Assembly (NCBI RefSeq): GCF_016406305.1
Contig: NZ_CP066369.1
Location: 1,010,501-1,074,500 of the forward strand
Direction: 5' to 3'
DNA: 64,000 nt
DNA from: Shewanella putrefaciens
GTDB lineage: Bacteria; Pseudomonadota; Gammaproteobacteria; Enterobacterales; Shewanellaceae
Each line of letters begins with the position of its first letter. Within the stretch, counting starts at the first letter, position 1. This document shows positions 47,673 through 56,233 of the stretch, piece by piece. A program made the position numbers and the translations under genes. The notes beneath the pieces were generated by a model. It saw only the letters and a program-made list of their open reading frames with translations, was not told where the DNA came from and searched no databases.

Positions 47673-48713
47673 ATGACTTTATCCGATCCGAGATTTATTT
47701 CCCTAAACCTGTGGCTGAACCGTTATTTTTCCTGCGATGTGACCCCAGTGTTGATTTCAGGTGACGCGAGTTTTAGACGTTACTTTCGGATAACCACGGC
47801 GGATGCGAGCTACATTGCCGCCGATTCCCCGCCCAAGCTTGTGCCTATCGCCCCTTTTATTGCCCTATCTCATGCCTATGCGAGCGCGGGGCTGACAGTG
47901 CCAAAAGTCATCGCCTCCGATGCCGAGCAAGGTTTTATGTTGCTCAGCGATCTCGGTGATACCCAGCTGTTATCTGTGCTAACGCCGTTGAATGTCGGCG
48001 ATTATTATCGCCGCGCCTTGGCATTATTACCGCAAATTGCCGCTGTGGTTGATAGCACAAACCCTGATACTGGAATGGATCAGGCCCTGCCGCTATACGA
48101 TGAGGCCTTTGTTCGCCGTGAATTAGGTATTTTTACCGAATGGCTGCTAGGCCAGCATTTGCAGCTTGAATTAAGCTTGAGCGAACAGGACTTACTTATC
48201 CAAAGCTTTGATATTTTGGTGGATAATGCCCTGTCTCAACCTAAGGTGGGAATGCACCGCGATTTTCACAGTCGTAACCTTATGCTGCAGAATGACCAGC
48301 TGTGTGTGATCGATTTCCAAGATGCGGTCATCGGTCCCGTAACCTACGATGCAGTGTCCCTGCTGCGGGATTGTTATGTCCGCTGGCCGCAGGCAATGGT
48401 TGCGGACTTAATGGCACAACATTATCGGCAAGCCCTAGAACATGGGTTTATCCCGCAGGATGTCAGTTTCGAGCAGTATCAGCGTTGGTTTGACTTGATG
48501 GGGCTGCAGCGTCATATCAAGGCGGCGGGGATCTTTGCTCGTTTGCATTATCGAGATAATAAACCCGCCTATATGGCCGATATCCCGCTGACCTTAACTT
48601 ACATTGTCGATATCGCGCAGACTTATAGTGAATTAGCCCCGCTGGCGGCATGGCTGCAGGCACGGGTATTGCCGGCATTTAATGCCGCAAGAGGCGAAGG
48701 GGAAAATCGATGA
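47673..48713 (+). CDS. amgK: cell-wall recycling sugar kinase AmgK
   Basis: The 346-residue APH-like kinase phosphorylates N-acetylmuramate and N-acetylglucosamine at C1. ISGDASFRRYFRI, the catalytic loop GMHRDFHSRNLMLQ, and VIDFQDAVIGPVTYD are present. ATG 47673 has a weak AAGAG upstream; a longer frame opens at 47631. It overlaps murU by four bases. Confidence 0.93.
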   Translation: MTLSDPRFISLNLWLNRYFSCDVTPVLISGDASFRRYFRITTADASYIAADSPPKLVPIAPFIALSHAYASAGLTVPKVIASDAEQGFMLLSDLGDTQLLSVLTPLNVGDYYRRALALLPQIAAVVDSTNPDTGMDQALPLYDEAFVRRELGIFTEWLLGQHLQLELSLSEQDLLIQSFDILVDNALSQPKVGMHRDFHSRNLMLQNDQLCVIDFQDAVIGPVTYDAVSLLRDCYVRWPQAMVADLMAQHYRQALEHGFIPQDVSFEQYQRWFDLMGLQRHIKAAGIFARLHYRDNKPAYMADIPLTLTYIVDIAQTYSELAPLAAWLQARVLPAFNAARGEGENR

Positions 48714-49387
48714 AAGCCATGATCCTTGCGGCGGGAAGGGGCGAGCGTTTAAGGCCGTTGACCGATACTGTGCCTAAGCCTTTAGTGCCGGTATTAGGCA
48801 AGCCCCTCATTATTTATCATATTGAAAAGCTTGCGGCTTTAGGTATTGTCGATATAGTAATTAACCATGCTTGGCTAGGGCATAAACTCCTTGAAACCCT
48901 AGGCGATGGCAGTGCCTTTGGGGTGAATATTCGTTACAGTGCCGAAGACACGGCATTGGAAACCGGTGGTGGAATTAAACGGGCATTACCCCTGTTGTGT
49001 GAAGGTGGAAATGATGCTCCCTTTTTAGTGATCAATGGCGATGTTTTTATCGATGCTTTGCCGCCATTATTACCACTTATCGATGATGCCTTAGCTCATC
49101 TTTGGCTCGTGCCTAACCCTGAGCAGCACCCCAATGGGGATTTTGCCTTAGCGGACAATCGAGTACATGAGCAGGGCGAGACTAAATACACCTTCTCAGG
49201 GATGGGAATTTACCATCCTAGGTTGTTCAACGACACGCCCGAGGGCGCGTTTGCTTTAGGCCCTCTGCTGAGGGCTCAAATGGCTCAGGGGCGAGTCAGC
49301 GGCGCCATGTTTAAGGGGCTTTGGTGTGATGTCGGCACGCTTTCACGCCTGCAAGCGCTCGAATCCCACTTGCAAAATAACGGGTAA
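48710..49387 (+). CDS. murU: N-acetylmuramate-1-phosphate uridylyltransferase MurU
   Basis: The 225-residue nucleotidyltransferase (AMILAAGRGERLRPLTDTVPKPLVPVLGKPL) completes the recycling branch to UDP-MurNAc that bypasses de novo MurA. It overlaps amgK (ATGA) and so is co-translated. FVINGDVF holds metal ligand Asp. Confidence 0.94.
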   Translation: MKAMILAAGRGERLRPLTDTVPKPLVPVLGKPLIIYHIEKLAALGIVDIVINHAWLGHKLLETLGDGSAFGVNIRYSAEDTALETGGGIKRALPLLCEGGNDAPFLVINGDVFIDALPPLLPLIDDALAHLWLVPNPEQHPNGDFALADNRVHEQGETKYTFSGMGIYHPRLFNDTPEGAFALGPLLRAQMAQGRVSGAMFKGLWCDVGTLSRLQALESHLQNNG

Positions 49388-49457
49388 ATCGAGCGGTTAG
49401 CTTATCCCAGCATATTGGGTAGAGATATTAAATACATTATTAAAATCAGGAAATAAG

Positions 49458-50246
49458 ATGCGGCTTTGGGGTAAGTTTTTTGGCTTTGTGATTGGCTTTA
49501 TGTTTGGTCGGTTCTTTGGCGCCTTGTTAGGTTTATGGCTTGGGCATCTTTACGATAAGCGTGGCAGCGGCGGTGGGAGTTTTAAACACATTCTTGGACA
49601 GGCGAAAAATCGCCAGAGTATTTTCTTTAATACCACCTTTGCGGTGATGGGCCATGTCGCTAAGGCATCCGGGCATATCACAGAAACCGATATCCGGATC
49701 GCGACGCTGTTAATGGATCAATTGCGTCTTACGGGTGATGCCCGTAAAGACGCGCAACAGGCTTTTCGACAGGGGAAGGCAAGCGACTTTGATTTGCGCA
49801 GCAGCCTACAGGCATTTCGTGCCGTGACCATGGGGCGAAAAGAGCTGGTGCAGATGTTTATTGAGATCCAGATCCAAACAGCACTGTCCGATGGTGAGCT
49901 TGATCCCGCGGAGCAAGCTATCCTAATGACGGTGGCCCAAGAACTCGGTTATGGTCGTGAACAGCTGGATGAATTACTCAAGCGTTGGCAGGCGGAGTAT
50001 CGTTTCCATCAGACTTCAAACGGTAATAAAACCTCTATTACCGACGCCTATGACTTACTGGGGATCACCTTAGATGCGAGCGATCAAGAGGTGAAACGGG
50101 CCTATCGCAAGTTGATGAATGAACACCATCCCGATAAGTTAATCGCCAAAGGTTTGCCGCCGGAGATGATGGAGCTGGCCAATCGTAAGGCTCAGGATAT
50201 TCAGGCTGCGTATGACAGGGTGAAATCGGAGCGCGGAATGCGTTAG
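49458..50246 (+). CDS. djlA: DnaJ-like membrane protein DjlA
   Basis: The 262-residue protein has a single N-terminal membrane helix rich in Gly/Phe (FFGFVIGFMFGRFFGALLGLWLGH), a central TerB-like region, and a C-terminal J domain with HPD (NEHHPDKL). It activates DnaK at the membrane. AGGAAATAAG precedes ATG. Confidence 0.95.
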   Translation: MRLWGKFFGFVIGFMFGRFFGALLGLWLGHLYDKRGSGGGSFKHILGQAKNRQSIFFNTTFAVMGHVAKASGHITETDIRIATLLMDQLRLTGDARKDAQQAFRQGKASDFDLRSSLQAFRAVTMGRKELVQMFIEIQIQTALSDGELDPAEQAILMTVAQELGYGREQLDELLKRWQAEYRFHQTSNGNKTSITDAYDLLGITLDASDQEVKRAYRKLMNEHHPDKLIAKGLPPEMMELANRKAQDIQAAYDRVKSERGMR

Positions 50247-50302
50247 CCATCTGGTTAGCTTTTGTCGACGTAAGGAATAGTTAATAATCATAAGGATTTA
50301 AG

Positions 50303-50956
50303 ATGAAATACGCTAACTGGTTGTTCGTTATTGCAAGTTTACTTCCTGCCACGCTCGCCTTGCCGTTAGAGGCTAAGACCGAGAAGACCGACATGTTTAT
50401 TGCTCCCTTCGGTGGCTACAGTTTTGGGGGCGGCCAGTTTGAAATCAATCAACTCGATGATAATAACCAAGAGACTGACAATACACAGGAAATCGGGGTC
50501 GAAGAGTCGAGCCATTATGGCTTTATACTGGGGATTAACACTAATGATCCTGGCAATATGTATCTGCTCTACAGCCGTCAATCCTCAGAGCTGAAGAGTG
50601 GCGGGCTCTTTACTCCGGATTTTTTAACCTCATTAGACTTAGATTACATCCACTTAGGTGGGACTTTATATTTCCCTCGTGGTGATTTGCTGCCCTATAT
50701 CACCGCCAGTGCGGGGGTCACTCGCATGATGCCTGATGATTGGTCAACCGAAACGCGTTTTTCCATGGGAATCGGTGGGGGTGTTGAATATAACCTCACC
50801 TCGAATTTTGCGTTGTTCGCTGATATCCGGGGGTACGCTACTTTTATTAACAGTGACAATACGCTTTTTTGTAATGAAAACGAATGCCTATGGCATGTCA
50901 CGTCGGATTTAATGTGGCAGGCGCAGGCCAATCTTGGGCTGAAAGTCAGCTTTTAG
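50303..50956 (+). CDS. outer-membrane beta-barrel protein
   Basis: The 217-residue exported protein has a signal peptide (about residues 1-24, ending AKT), and alternating hydrophobic strands ending in a C-terminal Phe (GLKVSF), the outer-membrane sorting signal. One pair of Cys (CNENEC) is in a loop near the end. No functional family can be named; OmpW/OprF-like folds are possible. Confidence 0.8.
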   Translation: MKYANWLFVIASLLPATLALPLEAKTEKTDMFIAPFGGYSFGGGQFEINQLDDNNQETDNTQEIGVEESSHYGFILGINTNDPGNMYLLYSRQSSELKSGGLFTPDFLTSLDLDYIHLGGTLYFPRGDLLPYITASAGVTRMMPDDWSTETRFSMGIGGGVEYNLTSNFALFADIRGYATFINSDNTLFCNENECLWHVTSDLMWQAQANLGLKVSF

Positions 50957-51001
50957 ATGAGCGTGTTATTGTATAAGTTGTCCTAAAGGAGAAGTAGCGG
51001 C

Positions 51002-51955
51002 ATGAAGATAGTCGTTCTTGATGGTGAAACCTTAAATCCCGGTGATTTGAGTTGGCATGGCCTCAGTGAATTGGGGGATTTTGCCTGTTTTCCTCGCACC
51101 GCCAACCACGAGATTATCCCTAGAGCAGGGGACGCCGAGGTTATCTTTACCAATAAGACACCGCTTAATGCCGACACGTTAGCCCAACTGCCGCTGCTGA
51201 AATACATAGGTGTGTTGGCAACGGGCACAAATGTGGTGGATTTAGCGGCCGCAAAGGCGCGCGGTATTGTTGTCACTAATGTGCCGGCCTACGGTCCCGA
51301 TGCCGTCGCCCAAATGGTATTTGCCCATATTTTACACCACACCCAAGCCGTTGCCGCCCACCATCAAGCCGTTGTCGATGGCCAGTGGGCGAATGGCAAG
51401 GATTTTTGTTTTACCCTAACGCCGCTGCAATCGCTTAAGGGGAAGACTTTGGGCCTAATTGGTTATGGGGATATTGGTCAGCAGGTCGCAAAAATTGCCC
51501 TTGCCTTTGGCATGCAGGTGTTAGTGAATACCCGTGCTATTCTTACCGATTTACCCCAAGGTATCATGTGGGCCGAGCGCGATACTGTGCTTGGTGGATC
51601 CGATATTATTTCGCTGCATTGTCCGCTCACACCGCAAACCGAACGATTTATCAATTCACAAACCCTTGGGTTGATAAAACCTAAGGCGTTATTGATCAAT
51701 ACGGCGCGGGGCGGATTAATCGATGAGGCCGCATTAGCCAGTGCATTGGCTCGAGGTAAGCTCTATGCCGGCGTGGATGTGCTGTCAACCGAGCCGCCCA
51801 GTGCGGATAACCCGCTGTTACATGCACCCAATATTAGTATCACTCCCCATAATGCCTGGGCGACCAAGGAAGCGCGGCAGAACTTATTGAATATTGCGAC
51901 GGCAAATTTCAGCGCTTATTTAGCTGGCGAGCGAGTTAATTGGGTGAATCCCTAA
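51002..51955 (+). CDS. D-2-hydroxyacid dehydrogenase (glycerate/hydroxypyruvate type)
   Basis: The 317-residue NAD(P) oxidoreductase has Rossmann motif GLIGYGDIGQQ, the catalytic Arg in LINTARGGLID, Glu in DVLSTEPP, and His in ITPHNAWAT. It probably reduces hydroxypyruvate or glyoxylate. AAAGGAG precedes ATG 51002. It is the last core gene before the AT-rich patch. Confidence 0.93.
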   Translation: MKIVVLDGETLNPGDLSWHGLSELGDFACFPRTANHEIIPRAGDAEVIFTNKTPLNADTLAQLPLLKYIGVLATGTNVVDLAAAKARGIVVTNVPAYGPDAVAQMVFAHILHHTQAVAAHHQAVVDGQWANGKDFCFTLTPLQSLKGKTLGLIGYGDIGQQVAKIALAFGMQVLVNTRAILTDLPQGIMWAERDTVLGGSDIISLHCPLTPQTERFINSQTLGLIKPKALLINTARGGLIDEAALASALARGKLYAGVDVLSTEPPSADNPLLHAPNISITPHNAWATKEARQNLLNIATANFSAYLAGERVNWVNP

Positions 51956-52131
51956 CTCACCTTTTTGGCACTAGCGTAATCTGTAAGTTTTAAAGAATAC
52001 ACAGCATGTTTTTGGACATTAACGAGTTAGAGTATTGAACTAACGTAGATGATTGAGATTAGATATAAAATATATTACATATGAAATACATTTACGGGGA
52101 GGCAGGGAGTAAAAAACAAACGAAGTGCATG

Positions 52132-52161
52132 AAAAAGCCAGTCAGGAATTCCAACTGGCTT
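52132..52161 (-). terminator. terminator of the AT-rich minus-strand pair
   Basis: Hairpin AAGCCAGT / ACTGGCTT, with A-rich side giving TTTTTC on the minus strand, lies about 40 bp past the stop of the 66-residue gene. Confidence 0.75.
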
Positions 52162-52198
52162 AATAAAAATGGTCAACCTATTTTAGTAATAAACAGAC

Positions 52199-52399
52199 TT
52201 ATTTTTCAATATCATTTTTAAGTGTTAAAAGCATGAGGTATATAAGGCCTAGAGGTGGAAGTATTCCGCCAATAGCACCCAAAATAGCCGTGATAACAGG
52301 TGTGTTTGTTTTTCTTCTACCTAGATAGTAACCCAACACGCCGACTATAATCATAAATGGCAATACAGTCATAATAAATAATACTGGACTTAACATCAT
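52199..52399 (-). CDS. small membrane protein, unknown
   Basis: The 66-residue protein has two hydrophobic helices (residues 5-27 and about 35-60) around a charged RRKTN turn. AGGAAT precedes ATG 52399. I do not recognise a family. It lies 27 bp downstream of the broken secreted-protein gene on the same strand, and shares its AT-rich composition, so the two may have arrived together. Confidence 0.6.
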   Translation of the reverse strand: MMLSPVLFIMTVLPFMIIVGVLGYYLGRRKTNTPVITAILGAIGGILPPLGLIYLMLLTLKNDIEK

Positions 52400-52426
52400 A
52401 ATAAATTCCTTTTGTTTTCATGCAAA

Positions 52427-53328
52427 TTAAATTGGGTTCTTACACTCATGTCCAGGGCTTTTAGAACAATCAATAATTGTAATAATGCCTTTAGGAACAG
52501 TTGCTGTATTTGCAACATCTACAGCTAACCCGTAAGCTTTAAACGCAGTTAAAAGCGATTGCCATGACGTGAGTGACATTCCTGAAACATCATAATTCTT
52601 TTTGAATGGATTATCTTTTGTTAAGTCAATCTCTAATCCATTCTCACCTATAATTTTTATGAACTTAAAATGGGCAACACCATCAGAATCAACAAAATCA
52701 AAAACAGCATAAGCCTCAGTTTTATCTGGAAAAGTAAATTTAACAGCTGGTGCATTCATAGTTATGCCTACTGAAACCGTTTTAAATAATGCATCAAAAG
52801 CAATTAAGTATTTACTAGCAATTGAGCTGTCAAAGTATGACAGAGAATCGTAGTAATTTATAACGCGTTCTCCCTTGTATGATGCAGCAGTAATATCGAA
52901 TCAACTAGGTAATACGTCTATTGGGACTTCAATACTTCTCTGTGATATTTCTTTCTTAAGTTCGTTAACTCCATCGGCTAAATCTGTAAATAAGTTTAAC
53001 TCAGTATTAGTTAGATTTATTTTTTCTGCAGTCAAAGTTTTTTCAAGCCAACAATCATGAATAAAGCCACCTTCACCATCTGGTTCTCTACCATTTGGAT
53101 CGCATACTGTTTTTGATTTTTTATAGACTCTATATTTTTCTATTTCATAATTCTCAAAGTTCATCACATTGACGTATATGGTTGCTCTATTTATGGCATT
53201 ATCCTTAGCAGATTGGATAAATTGCGCCTCAGTTACACAGGAGTTACACTCGACATGGTAATTATCAATAGCTAATGCAGAAGACGAAAATAGAACACTG
53301 GTAAAAAAATTTTTGATAGTAACTTCAT
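52427..53328 (-). pseudogene. decayed secreted protein gene (frameshift plus in-frame stop)
   Basis: Three parts of one frame can be joined. The start ATG 53328 has AAGGAT upstream; codons MKLLSK then meet a T7 run (53303-53309). One more T would restore a signal peptide ending SSSALA and then IDNYHVECNSC (CxxC). The frame then runs through MNFENYEIEK (53167) to an in-frame TGA (52901-52903), and without a break to 52427 (DITAASYKGERV ... MNAPAVKFTF). Repaired length would be about 300 residues. No function or family is recognised. Codons are AT-rich compared with neighbours. Two separate lesions make natural decay more likely than error, though the T7 could be a slippage switch. Confidence 0.75.
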
Positions 53329-53953
53329 CTAATTATCCTTAATTTAGATATACTTAATTTGGTGTGATCATTTTTATGTGACAAAGTAGATATTATCACG
53401 TTGTGAGACAGGTGCCAATGCGTAATCAATAACCCTTGCATTGTAAAGAAAATGCTATCAATTGATATCGTTTTAGCTTTCTCATCGGCTTACGTAATTA
53501 CGGTTGGATAACTGATAAGCCCAGAACTCTGTAGCATTACTAAAATTGGGTTAATGTTCTGATGTTGGAGTTAACTAGATGCCACTCTGCTAACGAGGAA
53601 AGAGGCAAAAAGCTTTTAGCCGGATGAACAGTTCAATAGTCGTTAAGATTGGCATTGTTGCAACTGTGACCGTTGGCGGCATAGCCGCTCTTTCACATCC
53701 ATGTGAACGCGGCATTTACACTTCCATGTGTTGCAGATGCCGCCGTCGAGCCCTCATGGATGAGTTTATGGCGTGTCACTGGGGAAACAGTGGCAATGTG
53801 TATAACGTCGTATACTATTCAGAAATCTTGCTTTGGGTAAAAAGCTTTATGCCTGAATGAAATGTTTAATGGCAATGTGCGCGGTGAACTATTCGATTCA
53901 GAGTTTAGTACCAGCGCCTTTCTTTGGGCATACAAGAAAGGCGCTTCGCATTA
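53329..53953. other. intergenic region with dispersed repeat C
   Basis: About 620 bases. The left half is AT-rich with no clear gene; the right half carries the repeat at 53692-53775. A 78-codon frame (53624-53860) covers the repeat and is not believed. Confidence 0.6.
53692..53775. repeat. dispersed repeat, copy C, with short palindrome
   Basis: A TTCACAT-CC-ATGTGAA palindrome (53692-53707) is followed at 53748-53775 by a 28-base block matching copy A (4151-4178) with three mismatches. Confidence 0.55.
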
Positions 53954-56233
53954 TTACTGTTTACGTTTTCTTCTGCGCCATGCGTAAACCCCGAGCAGTG
54001 TTGCGATAACGGCAAAACTTAAGGCCGCAGGCTTTTTCAGCTTATGGTAGATGGCATTCCACTTGGCAATGCTATTCGCCCGCTGCCGTTTGGCGGCACT
54101 GTCAAAATCAGGCGTTTCACACTGTAAGCCAAAGTTTTCAGCCCAAGGGACAAAGGGTCCATTGGCGACGTATTTTTGATAGTAACGCGTGGCAAGCTCA
54201 TGATCTCGATATAGTATCCAACCCGTTGCTTGGCAAAGCAGTGCGGCGTAGGCTTGGCTATTATGGGGCACGAAATCCGTGGCTTTATCGGCCAACTGCG
54301 CCGCGGTATAGCGGTAGTGGAAGCGTTTATCGGGAATGGCTTGGCTGGCGTTTAACCGCAGTTGTTCTTGTTCGGCCAGTTTGCTCGGTTCATTCCAATC
54401 ACTTAGGTCAAACACCCCTTGGTAGATTGAGTAATCGGGCGCCAATTCAAACCCTAATATTTCCATCCCTTGATGACGGGCAAGTTCTGCCGCTACCCAA
54501 TAGGCCTTAGCGCTTTCTATGCCGGTTGTGGCCTTAGCGGTCGTGAGCGCTCTGCCATAGTGTTGGGCACTGGCGTTCAAACTCGGGTTGGGGAAGTAAG
54601 CTGGCGCCTCTTCGATGGCGCCTTCACGTAATAATCGACGGCCGAGCAAGTAGCGTAAGCGATTGTTAATAGGCTCGATATTATCGTACCAATCACTATC
54701 CTGTGGGTATTCAAATGCGATCAACGGCACCTGTGTGTCGATAAAGCCTTTAAGCTCGGCCGTAGTCAGTACGCGCTCAGCCACATAGGCTATGTCTTGC
54801 CAGTACTCATCGCCACTGGCGAGTAACTGGCGTAGGGCATCGATATACTCACCGCGCTCAAGGGATAATACCCCTTGTTCGGCGCGAATACGGCAATAGG
54901 TTGCTTGCTCTGTATCGGCCTGAATTGCCTGCTGCTGGGTTTGGTTAGCATCGCCCTTAGGCTTGCCTGTTTCGGTTTGTTGGGGAAAGTGACGAATAGC
55001 CTCTGCATAGGCCTTAGCCGCTTCAGCTTGATCGCCCTTTTGTAGCATCAATTTTGCCCTAAGCCACCAGGTGAGGCCGCTCGGCTGAGCGAGTGCTAAG
55101 AGGCGCTCTGCACTGGCATAATCCCCGAGTTGGTAATAGATAGCCGCCAAGGTATCACCCTGGGTGAGCACCATGCCATCGGTTGGAAATACCTTGAGGA
55201 TCTCGGCCACCTTTAAGCCCATATCCGACAGTTGGCCGTCAAAGGCAAATTCATTAGTGCTGCTTTGCCAGTAGGCGATCAATAATTGCTGCACACTTGC
55301 CTGTTGTAACAGGATTTTTAGCTCGGTAATGTCTTTAGCCATTAAGCTGCGACTTAACATCAAGAGCGAATCATAGCCACCACTGTCACCCTGTGCAGCT
55401 TGGGTTGCATAGAGTTCAATGACCTTATCTAAGTTGGCAGGGTTTAGTGCAACTTCAATCTTGGGCTGCTCATATTCAGCAGGGGAAACTTGGATTAAAG
55501 GCTGGCCTTGGTGCAACAAAATATAGGCCTGCTCCCCCAGGCTCGCGAGGCTTAAACGGAGCGGATCGGCGCTGCCCCGAGCGACTTCAGTTTGCAGTTG
55601 GGTCAGATAGGCCGTGGCGCGATTAGCATGCTCGGGATCCGTTGACGTTTGACTTAAGATAAGCTCAATACGAGAGAGTGAATAGAGCGCCCACAGGCTG
55701 CGTCCGGCACGCTCTTGTTCTGGTAATTCAATCACTTTACTAAAATAGCGGCTCGCTCTGTCGTAGTCTTTTGCATCAAAAGCGACCGCCCCTAAGGTGT
55801 ACCATGTTAGAGCCTGTGGGAGGGCATCATTTAGCTCGGCGGCGATTTGCTCGGCTGCAATCGGGCTAGGGGCATCACGTAGGGCATTGACTAAGGCCAA
55901 ATGGGCCTCATTCAGTTCAGTATGCTCAAAGGCGCGGGTTTGGGATAAGTAACGACTATGCACTTCATCCCATAGATATTCCTGTGCGGCTGGCGCATCT
56001 TGGAATTGCCAAGGTAAAGGTTTTGCGAGGGACATTAACTGCTGGCTAAAGGCCGTTTGCGGTAAATAACTGAGATGACTCTGCCTGTCCTGGGTCAATT
56101 GCAAAGGGAAATCGGGGCCGCAGGCGAGGAGCATAGGGGAAAATAGGCTGAGGCAGATGAAGGTGGTCTTTTTAAGCATAAAAGCCCGATTGGATGCTGT
56201 GATAGTGGACGATGATTTTGGCTTATTGCGCAT
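53954..56233 (-). CDS. large TPR-type lipoprotein, unknown
   Basis: The 759-residue protein has a lipobox SPMLLACG (Cys near residue 38) after an N-region of about 18 residues, several TPR-like helices (ALTWYTLGAVAFDAKDYDRASRYFSKVI), and a C-terminal membrane helix before a basic tail. ATG 56233 was chosen since AGGGA lies 5 bases upstream; it overlaps the preceding stop by 11 bases, so translation is coupled. It probably acts in the envelope; function unknown. Confidence 0.85.
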   Translation of the reverse strand: MRNKPKSSSTITASNRAFMLKKTTFICLSLFSPMLLACGPDFPLQLTQDRQSHLSYLPQTAFSQQLMSLAKPLPWQFQDAPAAQEYLWDEVHSRYLSQTRAFEHTELNEAHLALVNALRDAPSPIAAEQIAAELNDALPQALTWYTLGAVAFDAKDYDRASRYFSKVIELPEQERAGRSLWALYSLSRIELILSQTSTDPEHANRATAYLTQLQTEVARGSADPLRLSLASLGEQAYILLHQGQPLIQVSPAEYEQPKIEVALNPANLDKVIELYATQAAQGDSGGYDSLLMLSRSLMAKDITELKILLQQASVQQLLIAYWQSSTNEFAFDGQLSDMGLKVAEILKVFPTDGMVLTQGDTLAAIYYQLGDYASAERLLALAQPSGLTWWLRAKLMLQKGDQAEAAKAYAEAIRHFPQQTETGKPKGDANQTQQQAIQADTEQATYCRIRAEQGVLSLERGEYIDALRQLLASGDEYWQDIAYVAERVLTTAELKGFIDTQVPLIAFEYPQDSDWYDNIEPINNRLRYLLGRRLLREGAIEEAPAYFPNPSLNASAQHYGRALTTAKATTGIESAKAYWVAAELARHQGMEILGFELAPDYSIYQGVFDLSDWNEPSKLAEQEQLRLNASQAIPDKRFHYRYTAAQLADKATDFVPHNSQAYAALLCQATGWILYRDHELATRYYQKYVANGPFVPWAENFGLQCETPDFDSAAKRQRANSIAKWNAIYHKLKKPAALSFAVIATLLGVYAWRRRKRKQ

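Noticed and set aside
52901..52903. TGA as a selenocysteine codon
   Set aside because: The gene already has a frameshift, no selenoprotein family is recognised, and no SECIS-like element was seen; decay explains it better.
53624..53860. 78-codon plus-strand frame
   Set aside because: It runs across dispersed repeat C, has no ribosome site, and its protein has odd Cys/Arg runs; treated as a by-product of the repeat.
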